Of a stretch of 64,000 bases of DNA, positions 26,295 through 34,560 are shown piece after piece (the first letter of the stretch is position 1; the number at the start of each line of letters is the position of its first letter). The DNA is from Burkholderia sp. Bp9143 (GTDB lineage Bacteria > Pseudomonadota > Gammaproteobacteria > Burkholderiales > Burkholderiaceae), in contig NZ_QTPO01000037.1 of the NCBI RefSeq assembly GCF_003853645.1, positions 1-64,000 on the forward strand, in the 5' to 3' direction. A program made the translations under genes and the position numbers. The notes below the pieces were generated by a model. It worked only from the letters and a program-made list of their open reading frames with translations, searched no databases and was not told the origin of the DNA.

Positions 26295-26936
26295 GGCGGG
26301 TGCTGGGCGCTGTCTCCGGGATTGTTTTTTGGCTACGAAGTGCGACGCGTTGCCGGCCGCCGGCCGGGCAGCGGCGCTGCCTCGCGGGGCCGATCCGGAT
26401 CGGCCGGGTCCGGCGGGCCGCGACGCGTGTCGCCTTCGTCTGTCGTCCGGCCGCCGTTGGGCGGCCGTCGGCGCGACGGGTGCGGTGCACCTCGACGCCG
26501 CCCCGATTGTGTGTGCCCGCCGCACGCGCGGCAAACGATATTTCCGCACAGGGTGATGCAACTTTGTCATCAAGTTGCGACGGGCCGCAACCGGCGCGGC
26601 GGCCCGGACACCGGCCCTGGACACGTCCCATACCCGTGCCGAAACAGGCGGATTCGTCCTGCCGGGGTGTTGCGTTTTTGGAATGAAGTCGTGAGTTAAT
26701 ATCAATAGCGGCCCGACTTGTGGCCACCGACAATGTGTCTCATGGATCGTGCCTCGCGAGGCGGGGGCGCGCCGTCCGGCCGGGTTTCCGGCGGCGGCGC
26801 CGCGCGATGCGCCGTGCGGCGCATCGGGCCTGCCGAGTTGCGCATCCGCTTGCACAGGGCGCGCGAACGCGCTCCAATCGAATCACGCGGGCGGCGTCGC
26901 CGCCGCACCGATCAATCTGTCCCTGAAGAGGAAGTG
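26295..26936. other. 642-bp divergent promoter region
   Basis: Long spacer between the permease and amaB-like genes. Open frames on both strands here are arginine-rich extensions and not genes. It contains the inverted repeat at 26558-26578 and an AT-rich block near 26690-26710 with a possible -10 element TAATAT (26697-26702). Confidence 0.5.
26558..26578. promoter_or_regulatory. Candidate operator in lysine/pipecolate divergent region
   Basis: GCAACTT (26558-26564) and AAGTTGC (26572-26578) make a perfect inverted repeat with a 7-bp spacer, overlapped by a second one with TGATG and CATCA arms. It is AT-richer than its surroundings and lies between the divergent permease and dehydrogenase genes. 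Which regulator binds it is unknown. Confidence 0.45.
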
Positions 26937-28448
26937 ATGCAATTCAACGACATTCTTGCTGCGCTCGACATCGATCTCGCCCAGTGGAAAGGCAATGCGC
27001 TGACCGCGCGTTCGCCGCTCGACGGCGCGACGCTCGCGACGCTGGCGGTCGACTCGCCTGCCGACGCGGAGCGCAAGATCGACGCCGCGCACGACGCATT
27101 CCTCAAGTGGCGCACGGTGCCGGCACCGGTGCGCGGCGAACTCGTGCGCGTGTTCGGCAACGTGCTGCGCGAGCACAAGGCCGAGCTCGGCCGCCTCGTC
27201 ACGCTCGAAGCCGGCAAGATCACGTCGGAAGGGCTCGGCGAAGTGCAGGAAATGATCGACATCTGCGACTTCGCGGTCGGCCTGTCGCGCCAGCTCTACG
27301 GCCTGACGATCGCGTCCGAGCGCCCGGGCCACCGGATGATGGAGACGTGGCACCCGATCGGCGTGTGCGGCGTGATCTCGGCGTTCAACTTCCCGGTCGC
27401 GGTGTGGGCCTGGAATGCGGCGCTCGCGTTCGTGTGCGGCGATTCGGTCGTGTGGAAGCCGTCGGAGAAGACGCCGCTCACCGCGATTGCGTGCCACGTG
27501 CTGCTCGAGAAGGCGATCCGCGAATTCGAGAAGACCCATCCGGGCGTCGCGCCGAAGGGCCTGAGCCAGCTGGTGCTCGGCATGCGCGATGTCGGCGAGG
27601 TGCTGACGTCGTCGAAGAAGGTGCCGGTCGTCAGCGCGACGGGCAGTGTGCGGATGGGCCAGGAAGTCGCGAAGGTGCTGAGCCAGCGTCTCGCACGCGG
27701 CATCCTCGAGCTCGGCGGCAACAACGGGATGATCGTCGCGCCGAGCGCCGACCTCGACCTCGTGGTGCGCGCCGTCACGTTCGCGGCGGTTGGCACGGCC
27801 GGCCAGCGCTGCACGACGCTGCGTCGCCTGATCGTGCATCGCAGCCTCGTCGATCAGCTGCTGCCGCGCATCGAGAAGGCCTATGCGTCGGTGAAGGTCG
27901 GCAGCCCGCTCGAGGAAGGCACGCTCGTCGGTCCGCTGGTCGACCGTGCGTCGTTCGACGCGATGCAGAAGGCGCTGGCCGATGCGCGCGAGCAGGGCGG
28001 CGAAGTGAAGGGCGGCGAGCGCATCGACGTCGGCCACGCGGATGCGTACTACGTGCGTCCGGCGATCGTGCGGATGCCGAAGCAATCGGCGGTGGTCGAG
28101 CGCGAGACGTTCGCACCGATTCTCTACGTGATGGTGTACGACAACTTCGAAGACGCGATCGACGTGCACAACGCAGTGCCGCAGGGCCTGTCGTCGGCGA
28201 TCTTCACGAACGACATGCGCGAGGCCGAGCAGTTCATGTCGGCGGCGGGCAGCGATTGCGGGATCGTCAACGTGAACATCGGCACGAGCGGTGCGGAAAT
28301 CGGCGGCGCGTTCGGCGGCGAGAAGGAAACGGGCGGCGGCCGTGAGTCGGGTTCGGATGCGTGGAAGGCGTATATGCGCCGTGCGACGAACACGATCAAC
28401 TACAGCCGTCAGCTGCCGCTGGCGCAGGGGGTGAAGTTCGACGTGTGA
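26937..28448 (+). CDS. amaB: ALDH7-type aldehyde dehydrogenase, probable aminoadipate-semialdehyde dehydrogenase
   Basis: 503 residues from ATG at 26937, ribosome site AGAGGAAG. Catalytic Cys292 in GTAGQRCTTLRRL and Glu258 in ILELGGNN are in place; FNFPVAVWAWNAAL and VVWKPSEKTPLTA build the NAD pocket. The close fit to the ALDH7 (antiquitin) family, with IGTSGAEIGGAFGGEKETGG near the end, indicates oxidation of alpha-aminoadipate semialdehyde (in equilibrium with piperideine-6-carboxylate) to alpha-aminoadipate. This is the step after L-pipecolate oxidase in bacterial lysine degradation, matching the oxidase gene across the spacer. Confidence 0.87.
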   Translation: MQFNDILAALDIDLAQWKGNALTARSPLDGATLATLAVDSPADAERKIDAAHDAFLKWRTVPAPVRGELVRVFGNVLREHKAELGRLVTLEAGKITSEGLGEVQEMIDICDFAVGLSRQLYGLTIASERPGHRMMETWHPIGVCGVISAFNFPVAVWAWNAALAFVCGDSVVWKPSEKTPLTAIACHVLLEKAIREFEKTHPGVAPKGLSQLVLGMRDVGEVLTSSKKVPVVSATGSVRMGQEVAKVLSQRLARGILELGGNNGMIVAPSADLDLVVRAVTFAAVGTAGQRCTTLRRLIVHRSLVDQLLPRIEKAYASVKVGSPLEEGTLVGPLVDRASFDAMQKALADAREQGGEVKGGERIDVGHADAYYVRPAIVRMPKQSAVVERETFAPILYVMVYDNFEDAIDVHNAVPQGLSSAIFTNDMREAEQFMSAAGSDCGIVNVNIGTSGAEIGGAFGGEKETGGGRESGSDAWKAYMRRATNTINYSRQLPLAQGVKFDV

Positions 28449-28453
28449 TGCGG

Positions 28454-28524
28454 GGCGCCCGGGAGGGCGCCTTGACGGTCGAATGAAAAAGGGCTGGTTG
28501 CCGCGAATGCGGTAACCGGCCCTT
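28454..28524. terminator. Tandem hairpins between amaB and the MscS gene
   Basis: First hairpin GGCGCCC/GGGCGCC (28454-28471), then a long one with AAGGGC-TGGTT and AACC-GGCCCTT arms plus inner CCGC/GCGG (28489-28524). The second is flanked by an A-run on the left and T-rich sequence on the right, so it can terminate converging transcripts from both sides. Confidence 0.75.
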
Positions 28525-28588
28525 GTCGTTTCCGGCGATGCGTGCGCTGCGATGCTCGATCGGAGCGCACGCCCGCTCAATGACTCAC

Positions 28589-31051
28589 TTAAGGTTCATG
28601 TCGCGCCGACCCGTCGCTCGCCGGCATGTTCTGCACGACCAGCATCTGCGGCGTCGACAGTGTGATCTTTGCCGCCCGCAACTGCTTCAGGATCTCGAAC
28701 AGCAGGTCGCTCTTCGTCGAGCTCGCGATTCGCGGGCTCGCCACGTAGCCCGTGACGCTCAGCGTGATCCCGTCCGGCGCCAGCTGGCTGAACGTGACCG
28801 ACGGCGCCGGCTTGTCGAGAATCGCCGGGTGCTCGCAATACGCATCGAGCAGCAGGTCGCGCACCTGCTCGGGGTCGGTGTTCAGCGGGAACGTCAGCAT
28901 CAGCGTCGCGACACCCTGCGTGCTGTTGCCCATCGTCACGTTGCGCACGTTCTGCGAGATCAGCTGCGAGTTCGGCACGATCACGGTCGAGCGGTCGCTG
29001 AGCTGGATCTCGGTCGCGCGCACGTTGATGCGGCGGATGTCGCCTTCGACGCCCGCGATGCTGACCATGTCGCCCACCTTCACCGGCCGTTCTGTCAGCA
29101 GGATCAGCCCCGACACGAAGTTCTTCACGATCTCCTGCAGGCCGAAACCGATACCGACCGACAGCGCACTGACGATCCACGCAAGGTTGCTCCATCTGAC
29201 GCCGAGCAGCCCCAGCGTCATCAGCACGAGCAGCACGTAGCCGACGTTGGTGAACAGCGTGATCAGCGACACGCGCATCCCCGTGTCCATGCCGAGCGCC
29301 GGCATGAACTCGCTGTCGAGCCAGCGGCGCACCGAGCGCAGCAGGTAGAAGCCGATCGTCAACCCGATTCCCGCGTTCAGGATCCGGTCGGGCATGATGT
29401 TCAGGCTCTGCAGCCGCTGGCCGCCGATCATCGCGACCGCGCTGTCGAGCAGGTCGCTCGGCGTCGTGCCGAAACCGCCCGTCAGCAGCGCGATCGCCGC
29501 GACCAGCATCAGCAGGCTCGTGCCGAGGCCGGACACGACGGTGTGGGCCTGCTCGAGATGCCGGTCGTCGAGCGCGAACAGATGCTTGATCTGCTTGCCG
29601 GTCGACAGGTTCGCGGAGAACAGGCTTTCGCTCGCGTCGCGCGTCAGTTGGGTCAGGATGTAGACGCCGCACAGCACGATCTCGAACCATACGAGCTCGT
29701 ACGTGATGAAGCGCGCGACCGTGATGTAGCCGATCAGCAGCGCGACCAGCGACACGACGATCGCCAGCGTGACGCCGGCGTGGATCAGCCCCGCGAGCGT
29801 CGAGCGTTGCTCGGGCGATTCGCCGGCGGCCGCGAGCGCGGCGCGCTCGCGGTTCGCGCGCAGCAGCGATGCACCGACGGTCAGCGTGACGACCAGCGAG
29901 ACGATGCCGCGGCCGAACAGCGTGACCGACAGGCTGGTATCGACGATCCGGTTGATCGATTCGAGCGTGCCGGACATCAGCAGCAGCGCGGCCAGCACGC
30001 CGGGGAACGGCCGCATCGCGAGCGCGACGGGATCGGCGAGCGCCGGCAGCCGCCACGACGGATGCTTCGTGCAGAGCAGCGCACGGCCGAGGCCGGCGAT
30101 CAGCGCGCAGGTCACGGCGAGCTTCGCGAACTGGTCCCACAGATCGCTCATCGACGGCGTGAGCTCGTAGTGGCGGGCGAGTGCGAGATAGAGGATCTGG
30201 ACGGCGACCGCGGTCGCGAGCAGCGTCGAGAACGCCGTCGCCAGCGCCAGCGCGCTGCGCCGCAGCCGGGTGGGCGGCAGACGGTTCAGGCAGAACCACG
30301 CGAGCCCTCGTTCGACGACGCGGCGGCCGCCGAGCCACGCAGCGACCGCCGCGATCAGCAGCAGCGTGGTGACTGCGCGCTGTCCCGGCGTCCACGACGA
30401 GCGCAGCATGTCGCGCAGTTCGTCGTTGAAGTCTTCGAGCCGCTGAACGTCGTCCGGCGACAGATGGAACAGCGGCAGCCAGAACTGCGCGGCGAAGATG
30501 CTGCCCGAACGGAACGCGAGCTGGTTCTTCAGCAGACTGCGGTGCAGCTTCGCGAACTGGTCGTTCAGGTTCGCGAGATTCGCCTTCTGGTCGGCCGCCT
30601 GCTTCAGCGCCGCTTCGATTTGCGTCTTGCGCGCGTTCAGCGTCGCCCGCTGTTGCGCGACCGCGGGCGTTTCGGGGGACGCGCCCGGGGCCGGCGGCGG
30701 GCCGAGCACGTCGAGCTGCGCCTGGACTTGCGTGCGCTGCGGTGCGAGCTGGCCATGCAGCTTTTCGACGTCGGCGCTCAATTCCTGGGTCGCGTCGCCG
30801 AGTTCGTCGAGTTCCTTGCTGTTGGTCGCGTTCGACGTCTGCTGCTTGATGCGGTCCTGTTGAACCTGTGTCTGTTTGAGCCGCGCAACCGCGTCGCTCA
30901 GCGAAATGGTCGGCACCGGGACGCCGACGCCGCTCGCAGTCGGCGCGGATGCGGCAGCCGGAAACGCCGAAGCGGTCGCGAGCGCCGCGAACTGCAGCAG
31001 TGCGAACAGCGCGATCCGGCGTACGTACGTGGATAGTCGTTGTATGGACAT
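28589..31051 (-). CDS. Large MscS-family mechanosensitive channel (DUF3772 type)
   Basis: 820 residues from ATG at 31051 (MSIQRLSTYVRRIALFALLQ), which opens a signal peptide ending near SAFPAAASA. A periplasmic helical coiled region (residues about 45-190, rich in Gln, Lys and Glu) resembles DUF3772. It is followed by about ten membrane helices and a C-terminal MscS domain: the pore-lining helix LSVGIGFGLQEIVKNFVSGL, then the beta domain RPVKVGDMVSIAGVEGDIRRI and IVPNSQLISQNVRN. Members gate in response to membrane tension at hypo-osmotic shock. The gene stands alone and converges with amaB. Confidence 0.9.
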   Translation of the reverse strand: MSIQRLSTYVRRIALFALLQFAALATASAFPAAASAPTASGVGVPVPTISLSDAVARLKQTQVQQDRIKQQTSNATNSKELDELGDATQELSADVEKLHGQLAPQRTQVQAQLDVLGPPPAPGASPETPAVAQQRATLNARKTQIEAALKQAADQKANLANLNDQFAKLHRSLLKNQLAFRSGSIFAAQFWLPLFHLSPDDVQRLEDFNDELRDMLRSSWTPGQRAVTTLLLIAAVAAWLGGRRVVERGLAWFCLNRLPPTRLRRSALALATAFSTLLATAVAVQILYLALARHYELTPSMSDLWDQFAKLAVTCALIAGLGRALLCTKHPSWRLPALADPVALAMRPFPGVLAALLLMSGTLESINRIVDTSLSVTLFGRGIVSLVVTLTVGASLLRANRERAALAAAGESPEQRSTLAGLIHAGVTLAIVVSLVALLIGYITVARFITYELVWFEIVLCGVYILTQLTRDASESLFSANLSTGKQIKHLFALDDRHLEQAHTVVSGLGTSLLMLVAAIALLTGGFGTTPSDLLDSAVAMIGGQRLQSLNIMPDRILNAGIGLTIGFYLLRSVRRWLDSEFMPALGMDTGMRVSLITLFTNVGYVLLVLMTLGLLGVRWSNLAWIVSALSVGIGFGLQEIVKNFVSGLILLTERPVKVGDMVSIAGVEGDIRRINVRATEIQLSDRSTVIVPNSQLISQNVRNVTMGNSTQGVATLMLTFPLNTDPEQVRDLLLDAYCEHPAILDKPAPSVTFSQLAPDGITLSVTGYVASPRIASSTKSDLLFEILKQLRAAKITLSTPQMLVVQNMPASDGSARHEP

Positions 31052-31467
31052 GGAATGCTTACGTTTTGCCGACAATGCCGGGCGACGAAAGGCGCCCGGA
31101 AGCCGGGCGTTGGCCCGGTAGCATGTTACCGGGGCATGGCGACCGCAGTGACGTCGATTGCGCACCTGACCGGTCGCGCACAGGGTCGCCCGCGCGGGCT
31201 TGCTATGGTCCTGTGTGCCCTTGCCGACGGGGCCGTGCCGGTTCCGGTCGCAGTCGGACAGCGGTTTCTCGCGATGCCGGCAAACCTTACAGATCCGACA
31301 GACGGTTACGCAATTTACACATTACCGGGCCTGAAAATGGGGTGTCCGAACCGGTTCGCCACGCGACGCGGCCGGCGCGGCGTGCCGGTACAATGCAGCG
31401 AAACGCCCGACGGCGGCCGCTGGCCGCCGGACAACAACACACGACACGATCAGGAGACACGACCAAG
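31052..31467. other. 416-bp divergent spacer, no gene seen
   Basis: Region between the MscS gene and an MFS gene, which diverge. Short open frames here are extensions of neighbouring frames with poor codon use. An AT-richer block around 31300-31330 (GCAATTTACACATTACC) could be a promoter; no clear operator was found. Confidence 0.45.
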
Positions 31468-32883
31468 ATGGTCTCAACGGACAGCTTTCCACAGGTAACC
31501 TCGTCCTCTTCCATCGACGCCGGCTCGATTTCAGCCCGCCTCGATCGCCTGCCGCCGACCCGCAGCGTCTGGAAGCTCGTCGTGCTGCTGAGCCTCGGCT
31601 TCTTCTTCGAACTCTACGATCTGCTGTACAGCGGCTACGTCGCGCCGGGCCTCGTGAAAAGCGGGATCCTGTCCGCGACGACTCACGGCCTGTTCGGCAC
31701 CACGGGCGTCGCGAGCTTCATCGCGGCGCTGTTCTCCGGCCTCTTCATCGGCACCATCGCATGCGGCTTCCTCGCGGACCGCTTCGGCCGCCGCGCGATC
31801 TTCACCTGGTCGTTGCTGTGGTACTCGGCTGCCAACGTCGTGATGGCGTTCCAGGACACGGCAGGCGGATTGAACTTCTGGCGCTTCGTCGTCGGTCTCG
31901 GCCTCGGCGTCGAGATGGTGACGATCGGCACGTATATCTCCGAACTCGTGCCGAAGCAGATCCGCGGCCGTGCGTTCGCGTGCGAGCAGGCGGTCGGGTT
32001 CGTCGCGGTGCCGGTGGTCGCGTTCCTCGCGTACCTGCTCGTGCCGCACGCACCGCTCGGCCTCGACGGCTGGCGCTGGGTCGTGCTGATCGGCGCGCAC
32101 GGCGCGCTGTTCGTGTGGTGGATTCGCCGCGCGTTACCGGAAAGCCCGCGCTGGCTCGCGCAGCAGGGCCGCGTCGACGAAGCCGACCGCATCATGCGCG
32201 CGCTCGAGGCGAAGGTCGAAGCCGAATACGGCCGGCCGCTGCCGCCACCCGCGCCGGCCGAGCCGGTGCCGCCGCGCGGCAGCTTCCGCGACATGTGGGT
32301 GCCGCCGTATCGCAGCCGCACGATCATGATGACGATCTTCAACGTGTTCCAGACGGTCGGCTTCTACGGCTTCGCGAACTGGGTGCCGACACTGCTGATC
32401 AAGCAGGGCATCACGATCACGTCGAGCCTCATGTATTCGAGCGTGATCGCGCTCGCGGCGCCGCTCGGCCCGCTGATCGGCCTCGTGATCGCCGATCGCT
32501 TCGAGCGCAAGTCGGTGATCGTCTCGATGGCGGCGGCGATCGTCGTCTGCGGGCTGCTGTTCAGCCAGACGACGGTGGGCGCGTTCCTGATCGTGCTCGG
32601 CATCGGCCTCACGCTCGCGAGCAACATCATGTCGTACAGCTTCCACGCGTATCAGGCCGAGCTGTTCCCGACGTCGATCCGCGCGCGCGCGGTGGGCTTC
32701 GTCTACTCGTGGAGCCGCTTCTCGGCGATCTTCTCGTCGTTCGTGATCGCGGCCGTGCTGAAAGGCTTCGGCACGTTCGGCGTGTTCGCGTTCATCGCCG
32801 GCGCGATGGTGATCGTGATGGCCGCGATCGGGTTCATGGGGCCGCGCACCAAAGGCATCGCGCTCGAAACCATCTCGAAGTAG
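31468..32883 (+). CDS. MFS transporter, sugar-porter/aromatic-acid type
   Basis: 471 residues from ATG at 31468, with CAGGAGAC as ribosome site; twelve predicted helices. The first helix segment FFFELYDLLYSGYVAPGL and the loop GFLADRFGRRAIFTW, followed later by ALPESPRWLAQQGRVDEADR (PESPRWL motif), place it with sugar-porter or nicotinate/aromatic-acid importers such as NiaP. A Pro-rich cytoplasmic loop (LPPPAPAEPVPPRG) separates the halves. The substrate cannot be read from sequence, and no catabolic genes adjoin. Confidence 0.82.
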   Translation: MVSTDSFPQVTSSSSIDAGSISARLDRLPPTRSVWKLVVLLSLGFFFELYDLLYSGYVAPGLVKSGILSATTHGLFGTTGVASFIAALFSGLFIGTIACGFLADRFGRRAIFTWSLLWYSAANVVMAFQDTAGGLNFWRFVVGLGLGVEMVTIGTYISELVPKQIRGRAFACEQAVGFVAVPVVAFLAYLLVPHAPLGLDGWRWVVLIGAHGALFVWWIRRALPESPRWLAQQGRVDEADRIMRALEAKVEAEYGRPLPPPAPAEPVPPRGSFRDMWVPPYRSRTIMMTIFNVFQTVGFYGFANWVPTLLIKQGITITSSLMYSSVIALAAPLGPLIGLVIADRFERKSVIVSMAAAIVVCGLLFSQTTVGAFLIVLGIGLTLASNIMSYSFHAYQAELFPTSIRARAVGFVYSWSRFSAIFSSFVIAAVLKGFGTFGVFAFIAGAMVIVMAAIGFMGPRTKGIALETISK

Positions 32884-33263
32884 ACGATGGTTGCGCACTC
32901 GCGTGTCGCGTGCGGCACGCGGGTGAATTCCCGCGGTTTCATGTTGCCGAAAACGCCCGACGAAGCAACCTGCCATGCGGCGTCAAAGCTGGCGGCAACG
33001 AGTTGAAACAAAGCGTGACGAAGCGAAAAAGCGCTGCAAGACCGGAGGTCCGGCCCTGCCGATCGTTGTCCGCGCGGGTAAAATAAAAGACTTGACGACA
33101 CATTAGCCGCCATCTGACCGAACGCGTCGCACTCGCGAACGGCTCCACCGCGAAGAGGCGTCGGCGCCGGGTGCAAGCGATGCCGCCGGCGTGTCGATGG
33201 CTCGTGCGGAAGACGCGCCGTTCGCAACGTGCGGCGGCCGGATCGGCCGACGGCTTCGATCGC
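32884..33263. other. 380-bp spacer, no gene seen
   Basis: A short hairpin CGCGGG/CCCGCG (32918-32935) followed by GTTTC may terminate the MFS gene. An AT-rich patch with TAAAATAAAAGACTTGACG near 33078-33096 is the best promoter candidate for the L,D-transpeptidase gene. The frame of that gene is open upstream to 33171 but lacks protein character. Confidence 0.45.
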
Positions 33264-34448
33264 ATGATGCTTTCCGACCTGACGCGGCGGTTGCCGAACC
33301 CGCGTTGCCGTACCTTCGCAGTCGCCACGTATGTGTGGCTCGCGGCCGCTCTCCCGATCTCCGTTCTTGTCGCGCGGCCGGCCTTTGCCGCGTCCGACGT
33401 GCCGTCGGCCGCTGCTACGTCATCCTCATCAACGGCTTCGGCCGCGCATCCGGCTTCGCCAGCTCATGTGTCGTCCGGCGTAGCGCCGGCATCCGCGGCA
33501 TCCCCCGTGCATCATGCGCCACCCGCCATCGGGGCATCGGGGGCATCGCCGGCTTCCGCGGCTTCCACGGCATCGCCTGCATCGGCGGCGTCCGGCACGC
33601 CGGCGAGCGAAGCCGAGGCCCCCGCACCGACGCCCCCGCGCCAGCATCCGCCGCTGTCGGCCGGAGAGGCGAAGAATGCAACCGCGCGTGCGATCGACAT
33701 GCGCAAGCGCTTCACGCAGGAAGTCACGCGACGTCTGAACGTGCCGGCGAGCGAGCAGCGCGGGTACGGCGACCGCCTGCAGAAGGCGCTCGCCGATGAG
33801 AGTCTCGGCGACCTGGCCGGCGAATACGTCGCGATGGTCGACCGCGCGCCGAACGTGCAGGCGCTGTTCATCTACTTCCGCGCGACGCCGAACAATGCGT
33901 GGCTGCTGATCGGCGCGTCGCCGGTCGGCACCGGCTGGCCCGGCAAATACGATCACTTCCTGACGCCGCTCGGCGTGTTCCACCACTCACCCGACAACAT
34001 GGATTTCCGCGCGGAAGGCACGACGAACGACAACGGCATTCGCGGCTACGGCAAGCGCGACATGCGCATCTACGATTTCGGCTGGGTGGACGGCGAGCGC
34101 GGCTGGGGCAAGGGCGGCAAGTCGCCGATGCGCTTCCAGATGCACGCGACCGACCCCGATCGCCTCGAGCCGCTGCTCGGCATCCGGCACTCGAAAGGCT
34201 GCGTGCGCATCCCGGCTTCGCTGAACACGTTCCTGGACCGGCACGGCATTCTCGACGACGACTACCAGGCGCGCGTCGAGGCCGGCAAGTCGTTGTGGGT
34301 GCTGCGCCATGATCGCGACATCACGCCGATCGCCGGCCGCTACCTGGTCGTGATCGACAGCGCGCGCAAGACACGTCCGGCATGGTCGCCGGCGCCGGGG
34401 CGCAACGCATGGTCGAAGCTGCCGAAGAGCGGCGATACGGCGGACTGA
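33264..34448 (+). CDS. L,D-transpeptidase (YkuD domain), exported
   Basis: 394 residues from ATG at 33264 (a second ATG follows at once). A hydrophobic signal segment (FAVATYVWLAAALPISVLVA) ends near ARPAFAAS. Residues about 45-130 are a low-complexity Ala/Ser/Pro linker with repeated SPASAAS units. The YkuD catalytic domain follows: PVGTGWPGKYDHFLTPLG and the active-site motif RHSKGCVRIP with His309 and Cys313. Such enzymes make 3-3 cross-links in peptidoglycan or attach proteins to it, in the periplasm. It converges with a class A penicillin-binding protein gene. Confidence 0.88.
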   Translation: MMLSDLTRRLPNPRCRTFAVATYVWLAAALPISVLVARPAFAASDVPSAAATSSSSTASAAHPASPAHVSSGVAPASAASPVHHAPPAIGASGASPASAASTASPASAASGTPASEAEAPAPTPPRQHPPLSAGEAKNATARAIDMRKRFTQEVTRRLNVPASEQRGYGDRLQKALADESLGDLAGEYVAMVDRAPNVQALFIYFRATPNNAWLLIGASPVGTGWPGKYDHFLTPLGVFHHSPDNMDFRAEGTTNDNGIRGYGKRDMRIYDFGWVDGERGWGKGGKSPMRFQMHATDPDRLEPLLGIRHSKGCVRIPASLNTFLDRHGILDDDYQARVEAGKSLWVLRHDRDITPIAGRYLVVIDSARKTRPAWSPAPGRNAWSKLPKSGDTAD

Positions 34449-34560
34449 CGGCAGCCGGCCCGCCGGCGTGGGAGATACACGGATGAGAGCGAATCCGTTC
34501 TATCGATGCGTGCCGGGATCGCTTCGTCCAGGTGAACGAAGCGTCGTTGCCGTGCGGCGG

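Noticed and set aside
24714-26855. 713-residue version of the LysP-like permease
   Set aside because: The extra 187 residues are Arg/Pro-rich and non-membrane; the conserved permease starts at ATG 26294.
26718-26936. 73-codon N-terminal extension of the amaB-like dehydrogenase
   Set aside because: Arg/Gly-rich sequence absent from aldehyde dehydrogenases, while ATG 26937 has a good ribosome site.
28523-31036. 837-codon open frame on the plus strand opposite the MscS channel gene
   Set aside because: Composition (Arg, Gln, Asp, Ala) is typical of codon-position mirroring; the minus-strand frame encodes a complete recognisable channel.
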